DNA from: Halalkalicoccus sp. NIPERK01
Lineage (GTDB): Archaea; Halobacteriota; Halobacteria; Halobacteriales; Halalkalicoccaceae
Length of the DNA stretch: 64,000 nt
Assembly: GCF_030287405.1 (NCBI RefSeq)
Contig: NZ_JASVVV010000005.1
Location: forward strand, 124,001 to 188,000
Direction of reading: 5' to 3'
Shown here: positions 51,617-60,393 of the stretch, piece after piece
Numbering within the stretch: the stretch's first letter is position 1
Layout of the letters: each line of letters starts with the position of its first letter
Position numbers and translations under genes: made by a program
The notes under the pieces: model-generated
What the model saw: the letters and a program-made list of their open reading frames with translations, nothing else
What the model was told of the DNA's origin: nothing
The model's database searches: none

Positions 51617-54058
51617 TCAGCTCTCTTCGAGTTGCGCCCGTATCTTCTCGGCTGTGATCGGAAGCTCGCTGACTCGAACCCCGACTGCGCGGCGAATCGA
51701 GTTGCTCAGGGCCGGCGGAACGCCGTTGACGGGGATCTCGGCGACGGATTTCGCGCCGAAGGGGCCCGTCGGTTCGTGCGTTTCGACGAGAATCGATTCA
51801 AGCGGGGGCTGATCGGCTGCCGTCGGCATCCCGTACTCACGAAATCCGAGCGTCTCGGGTGTCCCGTCCTCGTCGAATGAGAGCCCCGCGGATACCGCGA
51901 GCTCGTAGCTCATATGCATCGCTCCATCGACCTGTCCCTCCGCGAGATCCGGGTTGATAGCGACGCCGCAGTCGACCGCGAATACGAGTTTTTGGATCTC
52001 GAACTCGCCGGTGTGTTCGTTTACGGTCACGTCGGCGAACTGCGCGCCAAAGGGCGGCGGCGATTCGTCCGTACAGAAACTCGCCTGGCCCATCACCTGT
52101 GCGCGCACTTCGTCGCCGTAGATCGACTCGTAACCGATCTCCTCTATCGTAACTGATTCGCCGGTCTGCTCGGAGTGGACCGCTCCCTCGCGGGTCTCGA
52201 GGGCCTCCGTCGGCTCCTCGAGCATCCGCGAGGCGAACTCGAGCAGCTGCGTTCGCGCGTCCTCGGCGGCCTCTTTCACCGCACTCCCGGTAACGTACGT
52301 CGTCGAGGAGGCGTAGGCGCCGTAATCGAACGGGGAGATATCCGTATCCGAGGGCTGGACGAGAACGTTCTCGGGCTCGATCCCGAGCACTTCCGCGGCG
52401 ATCTGGGCCATCGCGGTGTCCGCGCCGGGACCGATATCGACGGCCCCCGTCTGAAGGATGAACGAGCCGTCCTCGTTCATTTTGATGTGTGCAGTGCCGA
52501 GTTCGTCGCCGGCGACGCCACTTTTCTGCGCGGTGAGGGCGACACCGCAGGCTCGGTGGAGGTGGTCCTCGTCGGGCTGTTCGACGTCATCCCAACCGAT
52601 GGCGGCCTTCCCGCGGGCGATACAATCGTCGAGACCGCACGAGCGGATCCGACGGACGTGTTCGCCCTTCATCGTGATGCCCGACGCGGTGTCAATATCG
52701 CCGTTTCCGATGAGGTTCCGCGAGCGGAGTTCGAGAGGGTCCATTTCCAGTTCGGCGGCGACCTCGTCCACGTGGCCCTCAAGCGCGAAGTGCCCCTGAG
52801 GGGCTCCGTAACCGCGTATCGCGCCCCCAATCGGGAGGTTCGTGTGGACAGCTTTCATCTCGAAGCGGATGTTCGGCGTGTGGGTGTACAGCGGCAGCGG
52901 TTTGGTCGCGATCGATCCCGTGACGGTCAGTCCATGCGGACCATACGCACCGGAGTTCGTCACCGCCGACATGTCGAGGGCCTCGATATCGCCCTCCTGG
53001 GTGACGACGCTCCGTAGTCGAACGCGGGCGGGACGTCGCGAGCGCATCGCGTAGAACTCCTCGCGGCGCGTGACCTCTAGTTTCACCGGCCGATCGGCGG
53101 CCAGCATCAGCGCCATCGTGATGGGCTCGATCAGCATCGACTGCTTGGAGCCGAACCCGGCACCGATGCGCGGTTTGCTCACCCGTATATCCCGAATCGG
53201 GACGTCGAATAAGTGCGCGAGTTGCCGGCGCGTGTGGTACGGGACCTGCGTGCTCGTGATGAGGTGAAACCGATTGTCCTCATCGCGATGCGCGATCGTC
53301 GTATGCGGCTCGGGAACACAATGGGACTGATAGGGCGTCTCCCACTCGGTTTCGGTGACGATCCAGTCGTCCCTGGTCGCTGCCTCCTCGAATGCGCCAT
53401 CCACATCACCGATCTCGCCATCCGTGTGAGCCTCGATGTTCCGTGCGTAGTCCGCACCCGACTGGCTGTTCTCCACCCGGTCATCATCGTGTATCTGCGG
53501 CGCGTCGGGCTTCATCGCCTCCTCCGTGTCGAACACGGCGTCCAGTTCCTCGTACGTGACGTCTATCGCTCTGGTAGCCTTGTTTGCAGTGCTGGCGTCC
53601 TTGGCCGCTACCGCTGCGATCGGATCACCGACGAAGCGTACCTTGCGCCGGAGGACGTTCAGATCCCACGGACTCGGCTCGGGGTAGGACTGTCCTGCGG
53701 AGGTGTACATCGCATCGGGTACTTCCTCCGAATCCGGTGTGATAACCGCGTAAACGCCGTCCATGTCCTCGGCAGCGCTCGTATCGATCTCGGTTACGTA
53801 CCCGTGTGCGATATCAGATCGCAAGACGGCCGCCTCGGCGAGATCAGGGAAGTTCTGCGCGTAGTCGGCGGTGTATTTCGATTCGCCCGTGACGATTTTT
53901 CGAGCGTCGTTTTTCTCTTCGCGTTTGGAGATGGCCCGTCGCTCGCTCTTTGCTTTCCGATTGTTCGGCGTCTCTTCCCATTCGAGTGGATGTTCGATTT
54001 CGACCGACGAGGACTGGTGCCGATCGTCATCGCCTGTTGAGTCGTCAGTCCTACTCAT
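51617..54058 (-). CDS. Xanthine dehydrogenase family, molybdopterin-binding subunit
   Basis: 813 residues. It has the hammerhead domain (ITGESKYTADY...AVLRSDIAHGYVTEIDTSAAEDMDGVYAVITPD), AGFGSKQ, GAIRGYGAPQG, GPGADTAMAQIAAEVLG and near the C-terminus GPFGAKSVAE (catalytic Glu). The CO-dehydrogenase active-site loop AYRCSFR is absent, so a purine hydroxylase is more likely. The start overlaps the stop of the [2Fe-2S] subunit (ATGA). The FAD subunit usual for this enzyme is not in the window. Confidence 0.9.
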   Translation of the reverse strand: MSRTDDSTGDDDRHQSSSVEIEHPLEWEETPNNRKAKSERRAISKREEKNDARKIVTGESKYTADYAQNFPDLAEAAVLRSDIAHGYVTEIDTSAAEDMDGVYAVITPDSEEVPDAMYTSAGQSYPEPSPWDLNVLRRKVRFVGDPIAAVAAKDASTANKATRAIDVTYEELDAVFDTEEAMKPDAPQIHDDDRVENSQSGADYARNIEAHTDGEIGDVDGAFEEAATRDDWIVTETEWETPYQSHCVPEPHTTIAHRDEDNRFHLITSTQVPYHTRRQLAHLFDVPIRDIRVSKPRIGAGFGSKQSMLIEPITMALMLAADRPVKLEVTRREEFYAMRSRRPARVRLRSVVTQEGDIEALDMSAVTNSGAYGPHGLTVTGSIATKPLPLYTHTPNIRFEMKAVHTNLPIGGAIRGYGAPQGHFALEGHVDEVAAELEMDPLELRSRNLIGNGDIDTASGITMKGEHVRRIRSCGLDDCIARGKAAIGWDDVEQPDEDHLHRACGVALTAQKSGVAGDELGTAHIKMNEDGSFILQTGAVDIGPGADTAMAQIAAEVLGIEPENVLVQPSDTDISPFDYGAYASSTTYVTGSAVKEAAEDARTQLLEFASRMLEEPTEALETREGAVHSEQTGESVTIEEIGYESIYGDEVRAQVMGQASFCTDESPPPFGAQFADVTVNEHTGEFEIQKLVFAVDCGVAINPDLAEGQVDGAMHMSYELAVSAGLSFDEDGTPETLGFREYGMPTAADQPPLESILVETHEPTGPFGAKSVAEIPVNGVPPALSNSIRRAVGVRVSELPITAEKIRAQLEES

Positions 54059-54603
54059 TTGTGCTCACCGTCGTTAAACACCCCATTCGAACAGGTCCTT
54101 GTATCGTGGGTCAGGTCGCCACCGTCAGTAGCAACGGTCTGATCGCCGCTCATTCGTCCGGCGGCGTCCTGTACGGCATCGATGATCTTCTCGTAGCCGG
54201 TGCATCGACAGAGATTCCCCGAGAGACCCTCGCGGATTTCGACTTCGGTTGGGTCGGGATTGTCTTCAAGCAAGCTTCGCGACTGCATGATCATTCCCGG
54301 GATACAGAATCCACACTGGAGAGCAGCGTTGTCGACGAACGCTGCTTGAACGGGGTGGAGGTCGTCCTGCGTGCCGAGACTCTCGATAGTCTCGACGTCC
54401 GTCCCGTCGATGGTGGCAACCGGCTTGATGCAGGAGCGTTCGGGTTCTCCATCGACGGTCACGGTACAGAATCCACAGTTACCCGTGTCACAGCCGCGTT
54501 TCGCGCCGGTGTAACCGTTGCGTCGGAGGACATCGAGAAGTGAATCCGAGCGTTCGGCTTCAAACGTCCGTTTAGTCCCGTTCAATATAATGTCGATTTC
54601 CAT
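54055..54603 (-). CDS. Xanthine dehydrogenase family, [2Fe-2S] subunit
   Basis: 182 residues from ATG 54603; an upstream in-frame ATG at 54726 lies in the divergent gene and is unlikely. N-terminal plant-type ferredoxin cluster (GAKRGCDTGNCGFCTVTVDGE...C) and C-terminal helical cluster (QCGFCIPGMIM...NLCRCTGYEKI). It carries electrons from the Mo site. The C-terminal 35 residues are a non-conserved tail. First gene of the xdh operon, from the palindromic promoter at 54633. Confidence 0.92.
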   Translation of the reverse strand: MEIDIILNGTKRTFEAERSDSLLDVLRRNGYTGAKRGCDTGNCGFCTVTVDGEPERSCIKPVATIDGTDVETIESLGTQDDLHPVQAAFVDNAALQCGFCIPGMIMQSRSLLEDNPDPTEVEIREGLSGNLCRCTGYEKIIDAVQDAAGRMSGDQTVATDGGDLTHDTRTCSNGVFNDGEHK

Positions 54604-54632
54604 GGGTATGAAGAAGTCATGTGCGACGATAA

Positions 54633-54644
54633 CACATATATGTG
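54633..54644. promoter_or_regulatory. Palindromic TATA shared by divergent xdh and XdhC genes
   Basis: CACATATATGTG, a perfect 12-bp palindrome. It lies 29 bp before the [2Fe-2S] start (54603) and 19 bp before the XdhC start (54664). The distances suit TATA boxes of leaderless transcripts in both directions. Confidence 0.55.
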
Positions 54645-54663
54645 CCGGTCGAATAGCTACTCT

Positions 54664-55821
54664 ATGCACGGAGCGACGGGTTCGTGGAGTGCCACCACGC
54701 CCGAACTCTTCGAACGAATTAGGCATGCTATCGAGGACGATTCTTCGCTTGCAGTTGCGACCGTGGTCGATGTCGAGGGGGCAGCCTATCGACGACCGGG
54801 AGCGAAAATGGTTATCGAACCCGATGGAACGTCATATGGCGGTATTACCGCTGGTTGTCTCCAGGACCCGCTACGAACGGTCGCAAGCGAAGTTCTCGAA
54901 TCGGGACGCCCGACCGTTGTCACGTATGACCTCACGAATAACGACGGCTGGGGGCTTGGTCTCGGCTGTAATGGGGTTATCGATGTCCTCATCGAACCGG
55001 TTGATGATTCCTGGCAGCAAGCGGTTGATGCCTACGCGAACCGCCGAGCGTGTAGCCTCATAACAGTCGTCGAAAGCAATGATCCATCGATCCCGGTCGG
55101 GGCACGGACTAGCATTGGAGAATTTCAATCAGCGTATACTGACCATGTACACAGCCGTGTTTCACTGCCCGACTCGGTCGTCAGTGATATCGAGGATCAT
55201 GCGCGAGCGTGCGCAGTTGATGGAAGAATCGACCGAATACATGTTTCGACCGAATCAGGAGAGATCATGCTCGTTATTGACGGCGTAGAGCCCCCACAGC
55301 AGCTAGTCATATTCGGGAGTCAGCCGGATGCCCAAGCGGTTGCGCGCCTCGCAACGCAAGTTGGTCTTCGGGCCACGGTCGCCTCAGCCCGTGGCGGGCG
55401 AGCGAATAAGGAAGCGTTCCCTGCAGCAGAACGCGTTCTGGCGATCCATCCGACTGATCTCTCCGAGGCCGGGCTTGACGAACGAACAGCCGTTGTCATT
55501 ATGTCTCATAACTTCATCGACGATAGACTCGCTCTCGAAGCGGCCCTCGAGACGAAAGTGCCGTATATCGGGCTAATGGGGCCACGAAAACGATTCGAGG
55601 AGCTCGAATCGGCGCTGCAGGACGATGGAACCACACTGTCCGACCACGATCGAAACCGTATCGCGGCTCCGGTCGGTCTCGACCTAGGCGGCGGTGAACC
55701 GATGGAGATCGCACTGAGTATCGTATCGGAGGTCGTCGCGGTCGGGCACGGTCACACCGGTGGGTGCCTCACAGACCGGATCGATCCGATTCACGACCGC
55801 CAGCTCGCCTCGCCGGACTGA
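54664..55821 (+). CDS. XdhC/CoxI family molybdenum-hydroxylase maturation factor
   Basis: 385 residues from ATG 54664; an earlier ATG at 54619 overlaps the promoter. N-terminal XdhC domain (LAVATVVDVEGAAYRRPGAKMVIEPDG...GGITAGCLQDPLR with the conserved Cys; GWGLGLGCNGVIDVL) and C-terminal NAD-binding-like XdhC_C domain (LVIFGSQPDAQAVARLATQVG, VPYIGLMGPRKRFEEL, GLDLGGGEPMEIALSIVSEVVA). It inserts the sulfurated Mo cofactor into XDH-type enzymes. Confidence 0.9.
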   Translation: MHGATGSWSATTPELFERIRHAIEDDSSLAVATVVDVEGAAYRRPGAKMVIEPDGTSYGGITAGCLQDPLRTVASEVLESGRPTVVTYDLTNNDGWGLGLGCNGVIDVLIEPVDDSWQQAVDAYANRRACSLITVVESNDPSIPVGARTSIGEFQSAYTDHVHSRVSLPDSVVSDIEDHARACAVDGRIDRIHVSTESGEIMLVIDGVEPPQQLVIFGSQPDAQAVARLATQVGLRATVASARGGRANKEAFPAAERVLAIHPTDLSEAGLDERTAVVIMSHNFIDDRLALEAALETKVPYIGLMGPRKRFEELESALQDDGTTLSDHDRNRIAAPVGLDLGGGEPMEIALSIVSEVVAVGHGHTGGCLTDRIDPIHDRQLASPD

Positions 55822-55824
55822 GGC

Positions 55825-55950
55825 AGCCGAGGTCTTTCGCTCCGAACACGACGGCCGCACCGGTCGTCAAGGCATTCGCTGGCGCGACGTCGATCTTGAC
55901 GAACAGACGGCCCCCGTGCGCGGAAAGAACCAGCAACGCCAACCCGCGTG
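55825..55950 (+). pseudogene. Integrase fragment
   Basis: The frame reads AAEVFRSEHDGRTGRQGIRWRDVDLDEQT...GKNQQRQ, almost the same as residues 220-260 of the integrase at 36252-37448, then stops. It begins right after the XdhC stop codon. It is a relic of the same integrase type, and lies at the same side of a par cassette. Confidence 0.8.
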
Positions 55951-56000
55951 ATACGCATACATACGAATTAATAACCTGCATGAACCGCATCAGCAGCTAG
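55951..56000. other. Spacer before the right repeat array
   Basis: AT-rich, no gene or repeat in phase. Confidence 0.4.
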
Positions 56001-56104
56001 TGTTCATTGTATTCATCTATCGATCGTGTTCATTAAGTATGTTCATAGAATACATCCATTATAGTTGTTCAGTGATGGTGTTCATCGATGATGTTCACTA
56101 CAAC
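56001..56104. repeat. 13-bp phased repeat array, right cassette
   Basis: Six copies of TGTTCA start at 56001, 56027, 56040, 56066, 56079 and 56092, all multiples of 13 bp apart. The two in-phase slots without it (56014, 56053) both begin CATCYAT. Four copies continue as TGTTCAT. The array ends 69 bp before parA. It is probably the centromere (parS) and operator of the cassette. Confidence 0.85.
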
Positions 56105-56172
56105 ACAGAAATGTTTTCATTCCTTAGTTTGTCTGACGAACATTCATAAAGATCCAAAGTCATGAACAAGGT

Positions 56173-57048
56173 ATGTTGGCGTATTCAACGTACAGCGAGG
56201 CTGGTGGAGTCGGGAAGACCACGACAGCCGCCAATCTCGCTGTTGCTCACGCGCGAGCGGGCCTCAAACCGCTTGTCGTTCCGCTTGACCCGCAAGACGG
56301 CGATCTCTCGCGTCTCTTTGGCGTTGATGACCAACGAACGGAGCCCGTCGATAATCTCGTTCGACATATGATCCGCCGACCGAAAGGCGATCTGAACGAT
56401 CTCATCCGTACTGTAGAAGGGGTCGACATCATACCGGAACACAACATGCTCTCGGATCTCGCAGAGTACCTTCAGCGAGAAAAAGAGCAATCCGAAGCCA
56501 TGGGAGAAGCGTTCGGAATGCACGCACAACTCCTTCGCGTACTCAGAGAGGCAGGCGTTCCCGACAAATACGACGTCCTCATCTGTGACCCACCAGCAAC
56601 GGAAGGCCCCCATCTCTACAACGCGATTCACGCCACTCGATCACTTGTCATTCCAGTCGAACCGAGTGCGAAGGGCAAAGCAGCCGTCCAAGGACTTGAA
56701 TCACTTGTGGGAGGCCTCGAGGAGCAGCTCGGCGTTCAAGTCGGTGTACTAGCAGCAGTACCTATCGGATTCAAAGATACACGTGATCAGCGAACAATTC
56801 TTGGCGAGATGGACTACCCGATCCCGGAGATCATCGGTGAACGTGCATCCTTGATGGAGGGATGCTGGATGCGACAATGCTCGGCATTTAGGTACGTTCG
56901 AGAATTTCGCGACCGGCGTCGTGACTACGAGATCGAGACACTCGCTCAATTCGATCTCATAGCCCGACACTTGGAATCGGAAGTCGGACTTGAGGCGCCG
57001 AATCCGCCCGAGCCAGGCGATATAGACCATCAGGTGGTGGTAGCATGA
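56173..57048 (+). CDS. parA: ParA-family partition ATPase, right cassette
   Basis: 291 residues. P-loop SEAGGVGKTTTAANLA, again with Ala for the signature Lys. A' motif PLDPQDGDLSRLF and VLICDPPATEGP are as in the left ParA, to which it is clearly paralogous throughout (EGCWMRQCSAFRYV vs EGCWRKKCSAFTYI; RRDYEIETLAQFDLIARHLE). The stop overlaps the partner start by 4 bp. It is preceded by the TGTTCAT array. Confidence 0.88.
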   Translation: MLAYSTYSEAGGVGKTTTAANLAVAHARAGLKPLVVPLDPQDGDLSRLFGVDDQRTEPVDNLVRHMIRRPKGDLNDLIRTVEGVDIIPEHNMLSDLAEYLQREKEQSEAMGEAFGMHAQLLRVLREAGVPDKYDVLICDPPATEGPHLYNAIHATRSLVIPVEPSAKGKAAVQGLESLVGGLEEQLGVQVGVLAAVPIGFKDTRDQRTILGEMDYPIPEIIGERASLMEGCWMRQCSAFRYVREFRDRRRDYEIETLAQFDLIARHLESEVGLEAPNPPEPGDIDHQVVVA

Positions 57049-57458
57049 CGGGCATGAAACAGGGAGCAGGAGAGAATCCGTTCGCCGAGGATCCCGATCC
57101 GGACGCAGAAAGCGCTCCCTCGTCGACTGATAAACCACATGACGATATATCATATCCGAACGCTCCTGAAGAGGAGAAAGCAGACGATCCACAGCAGGTG
57201 GAATCGCAACCAATGCAAATCCCATACAAGTTTCGCCGAAGTAGCGTGCAAGATGGACGTGATCGTGTCCCGTTGTTTCTTCATGCTGAGACAAAAAGCG
57301 ACGAACGGGATGCACTCCGGACACTCGAGAATCAGTTCGGCGATAACGTTTCGTTGACTGATCTCCGGGAAGCGCTCGTCATAGTCGGTCTCGATCATCT
57401 CGATGAGGTAGAAACACAGTTACAACAGTGGGGGTATGGAATAACGTTTGACGAGTAG
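57045..57458 (+). CDS. ParA partner protein (putative centromere-binding), right cassette
   Basis: 137 residues. MTGMKQGAGENPF opening and an acidic disordered stretch to about residue 55, then a compact domain (IPYKFRRSSVQDGRDRVPLFLH...LENQFGDNVSLTDLREALVIVGLDHLDEVETQLQQWGYG). It matches the left partner in the MTG[LM]K start and the Y-x2-RR-x3-QD, LREA and GY blocks. The DNA-binding sequence differs, as expected if each reads its own array. Confidence 0.75.
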   Translation: MTGMKQGAGENPFAEDPDPDAESAPSSTDKPHDDISYPNAPEEEKADDPQQVESQPMQIPYKFRRSSVQDGRDRVPLFLHAETKSDERDALRTLENQFGDNVSLTDLREALVIVGLDHLDEVETQLQQWGYGITFDE

Positions 57459-57485
57459 AGCGGTTCATATAGAGAGGGTAGTTCG

Positions 57486-58436
57486 TTATAGACAGGTCGT
57501 GAGTCGCATCGTCGGACCAGCATTGCCGGGGAAGTACTCCTCCGCGGCGTCACGGAGGGGCCTCTCATCCTCTGGACGCGGGGTTTCGTCGAGGGTGGCG
57601 GGTGTCGTCTCCTGTTCGAGGTGGTGGTGGCGGCCAATCTTGAACCCCGGAACCTCGACCGTCGGGAGACCGTAGAACGGTTCGCCGTCTAGCGTCACAG
57701 TGAAAACCGGGAAGCGTTCGGGGATGAAGTTCGGTGGTTCGTCAGGCGGTAACCAACCGAGTACCTGACGTTCAGGAGTCGCGTTCGCCTGAAGTTTCTC
57801 AACGAGTTCTTGGGCCCACGGACCGGCGCTGATGACGAGTCTGTCCGCCGTATACACGTCGTCCTCGCTCTCGACGCGAATGCCTGACGAGGTCGCGTCC
57901 CAGTCGCGGACCCACTCTCGAGCGTGTATCTCGCCACCGTTATTGAACGCCTTTTCGACGTGAGCGACGAGACACCGGTCGGACGCGAGAAAGCCGCCGT
58001 CGGGCTGGTACACGCCTTTGAATCCGTCCGGTAGCTGATACCCGGGAAATCGGGCCGAGAGTTCGTCGCTTCTCAGCACTTCGAACGGCAAATCGTGTTC
58101 TTCGCAGACCCCAATCGTACCGTTGAAATTCCTCTCGTCCGGTCGACCCGCCGTAACCGACCCGTGAAGGTGAAGCAACTTGCGTCCGTTCTCCTCCTGT
58201 AACGTTCTCCAGTTTTCGTAAGCTCGGTGAACAAGGGGTACATATTCCGGGTCCTCGAGATACGCCTTGCGAATGATCCGAGTGACGCCGTGATTGAAAC
58301 CGTTCTCGTGAGGAATGTCGAACTGTTCTAATCCGAGAACGTCGTGCCCGCGCTTTGATAAGTGATACGTTGCTGCACTTCCCATACCACCGACGCCGAT
58401 AATGATGACGTCGTAGTGATTAGCTGATCTCGTCAT
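57486..58436 (-). pseudogene. Monomeric sarcosine oxidase/N-methyl-amino-acid oxidase-like, C-terminally truncated
   Basis: 316 residues from ATG 58436. N-terminal FAD site (YDVIIIGVGGMGSAATYHLSKRG) and the family's LEQFDIPHENGFNHGVTRIIRKAY are intact. It stops after GPTMRLTTCL; relatives have about 70 more residues there, with the Cys that binds FAD covalently just at that place and a GFSGHGFK segment after it. The loss lies 28 bp from the end of the par cassette, so the cassette junction likely cut it. Confidence 0.8.
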
Positions 58437-59197
58437 TGAGCGAGTTTCGAACGGCAACAGTATGTTGTAATATAATGTAGTGAACCGGATCTTATTACTG
58501 GTTCCTAGTCACGATACTCGAACCGTATCGCCGCGGGGGTCGAGTACTGATGAAGCGACCGACCGGCATCGTTCGTTGCTTACCGGTTTTCCTCAGCGTG
58601 CGACCGCCCTCGCCGGAGAAGTATTTACTTATCCACGACATGTGGAACCACTTCAGCCACTACTCTATTTCATTTTGTCAATATATAATATAGGATACCA
58701 TTGTATATAAGGGATCTATGATCGAAAAGTGGAGGGGTAACAGACATACGGTTGTAATAGAAAGTTGAAGTCGTCGCTTCGGAACACCGGACATGCCGCG
58801 GGCCGTCCGTTCGCGACTCGCAAATGCATTACTCGACCCGCCGTTAGAGTGGCGAAATCGACCACGTCTTTCGATGCTAAGTACCCGTTCCGTATAACGG
58901 CGTCCAATCGACGTTGGGAACGTTCCTCACACTATCGTTCGTCCATTGCGAACAGATCCTGGTTGCGACGATCGATGTTCGAAATTCCCATCGACGGCCG
59001 GTCGCTAGTCGTCCTCGCCTCTCTATTCCCGAATCGTACGATATGATAGCTGTTTTCTGTTAGACAAATATGACGACGACTCCGAGCTGATGTTCGAGTG
59101 TGACGAACGAACGTTCGAACGAAGTTTTCGAAAATCGTTCTGGCAGGGGTTATCGGTGCTGGTTAGCGACCGCTCGACCAGCGTCCCTAGCCCGAAC
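58437..59197. other. Intergenic region, AT-rich, without a recognised gene
   Basis: The stretch of about 760 bp has the promoter of the oxidase at its left (TTATATTAC-like box near 58468). A very AT-rich block lies at 58660-58720. A short reverse frame (58716-58907) encodes MDAVIRNGYLASKDVVDFA..., which I could not assign. The rest shows nothing I recognise. Confidence 0.4.
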
Positions 59198-60352
59198 TCA
59201 CATCTCAATCAGGACCTTCCCGTCGACGCGTTCAGCGGCTTGTTCGATTGCGTTGTCCGCGTCCGAAAGACCGAACGTCGAAGTAACTATCGGAAGGTTG
59301 TCGAGGTGGCCTGCGGCCATTAGACGAATCACTCGGGGGTACACTTGATGACCAGTATGACCCTCGGAGCCGTAGAGCTGTGCACTGTTTCCTTGGAGTT
59401 TCCGGAGTTCGACCTCGGGCGCCGTCGCCGCGTTACTGATGTGGACAACGTTCGCCCGCTCCGCGAGCGAGTCTTGAATCGCCGGATACGTCTGTGTCAC
59501 CGCACCGGCTGTTTCGACGTGGACGTCAGCTCCCTCACCTCGAGTCAGTTCATTGACTACCTCTACCGGATCCGTATCGATCGGGTTGTAAACGTGTTCA
59601 AAGCCGAGTTCGTTAGCGACGGCGCGTCGTCGATCCGATGGTTCGAATCCGATGACCTTGCCTGCGCCTGCAGCCCGCGAGACGTTCATGCCAGTTAGTC
59701 CGATCGGTCCGAGACCATGGTAGACGTGATAGTCGCCCGGGAGTATGCCATCGGCCCGTTGAAACAGGCCGTAGTAGGAAATGGTGCTCGGCTCGATCGT
59801 CGCTCCGGCTTTTAGAACCGTCTCTTCGTCGTCGTAGCTCTCCCATAACGGGTCGATGTTCCAGAGAATCTTTTCAGGAACAGCGACGTACTCGCTGAAC
59901 GCGCCAGGGATGGTAAAGCCGACTTGTTCGAAGTTCTCGCAGTGACCATGAAAGCCCTGTCGGCACATCTGACATCGGCCACAGTAATCAGTCACTTCGG
60001 CCGTTACGAGATCGCCCTCGTCGAACAGGTCCGCGTCGGCGCCGGTCTCGACGACCTCCCCCGAGAACTCGTGTCCGGTAACGTTCGGAAAGCGCGTGTA
60101 CGCCGAGTAATGCATGTAGCCGTCGTCGTCGGTCTCGATCATCGCGACGTCGCTCCCGCAGATGCCCGCGTACCGAACCCGGACGAGCACTTCGTCGTCG
60201 TCCGGCGTCGGCCGCGATCGCTGCTCGACCGACATGGACGGGTCCTTCCAGACGGCGGCGCTGTTCATCGCTTTTCTCGTCTCCTGCTCCGACTCGGAGA
60301 GGTCGTAGTCGGATCGGGGACTCCAGTCGGCATCGAGTACGAGTGCCCGCAT
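59198..60352 (-). CDS. Zinc-dependent MDR-family dehydrogenase (sugar/polyol type)
   Basis: 384 residues. Catalytic zinc site: CGSDV (Cys) and GHEFSGEV (His-Glu). The structural zinc loop has Cys residues in DYCGRCQMCRQGFHGHC. The NAD-binding turn is GLGPIGLTG. Long N-terminus (about 45 residues before the catalytic domain) as in inosose- or polyol-type members. It probably oxidises a sugar or polyol, in step with the SDR, aldolase and dehydratase next to it. Confidence 0.85.
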   Translation of the reverse strand: MRALVLDADWSPRSDYDLSESEQETRKAMNSAAVWKDPSMSVEQRSRPTPDDDEVLVRVRYAGICGSDVAMIETDDDGYMHYSAYTRFPNVTGHEFSGEVVETGADADLFDEGDLVTAEVTDYCGRCQMCRQGFHGHCENFEQVGFTIPGAFSEYVAVPEKILWNIDPLWESYDDEETVLKAGATIEPSTISYYGLFQRADGILPGDYHVYHGLGPIGLTGMNVSRAAGAGKVIGFEPSDRRRAVANELGFEHVYNPIDTDPVEVVNELTRGEGADVHVETAGAVTQTYPAIQDSLAERANVVHISNAATAPEVELRKLQGNSAQLYGSEGHTGHQVYPRVIRLMAAGHLDNLPIVTSTFGLSDADNAIEQAAERVDGKVLIEM

Positions 60353-60393
60353 GCGTACACCAAGCCGGCCCCCCGATATAATTCTATGGGACC

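Noticed and set aside
52175-53017. 280-codon forward frame opposite the Mo subunit
   Set aside because: Antisense shadow of a sure gene with no motif of its own.
58716-58907. Reverse frame MDAVIRNGYLASKD...
   Set aside because: No family recognised, no conserved motif, AT-rich surroundings; kept only as a note in the gap entry.
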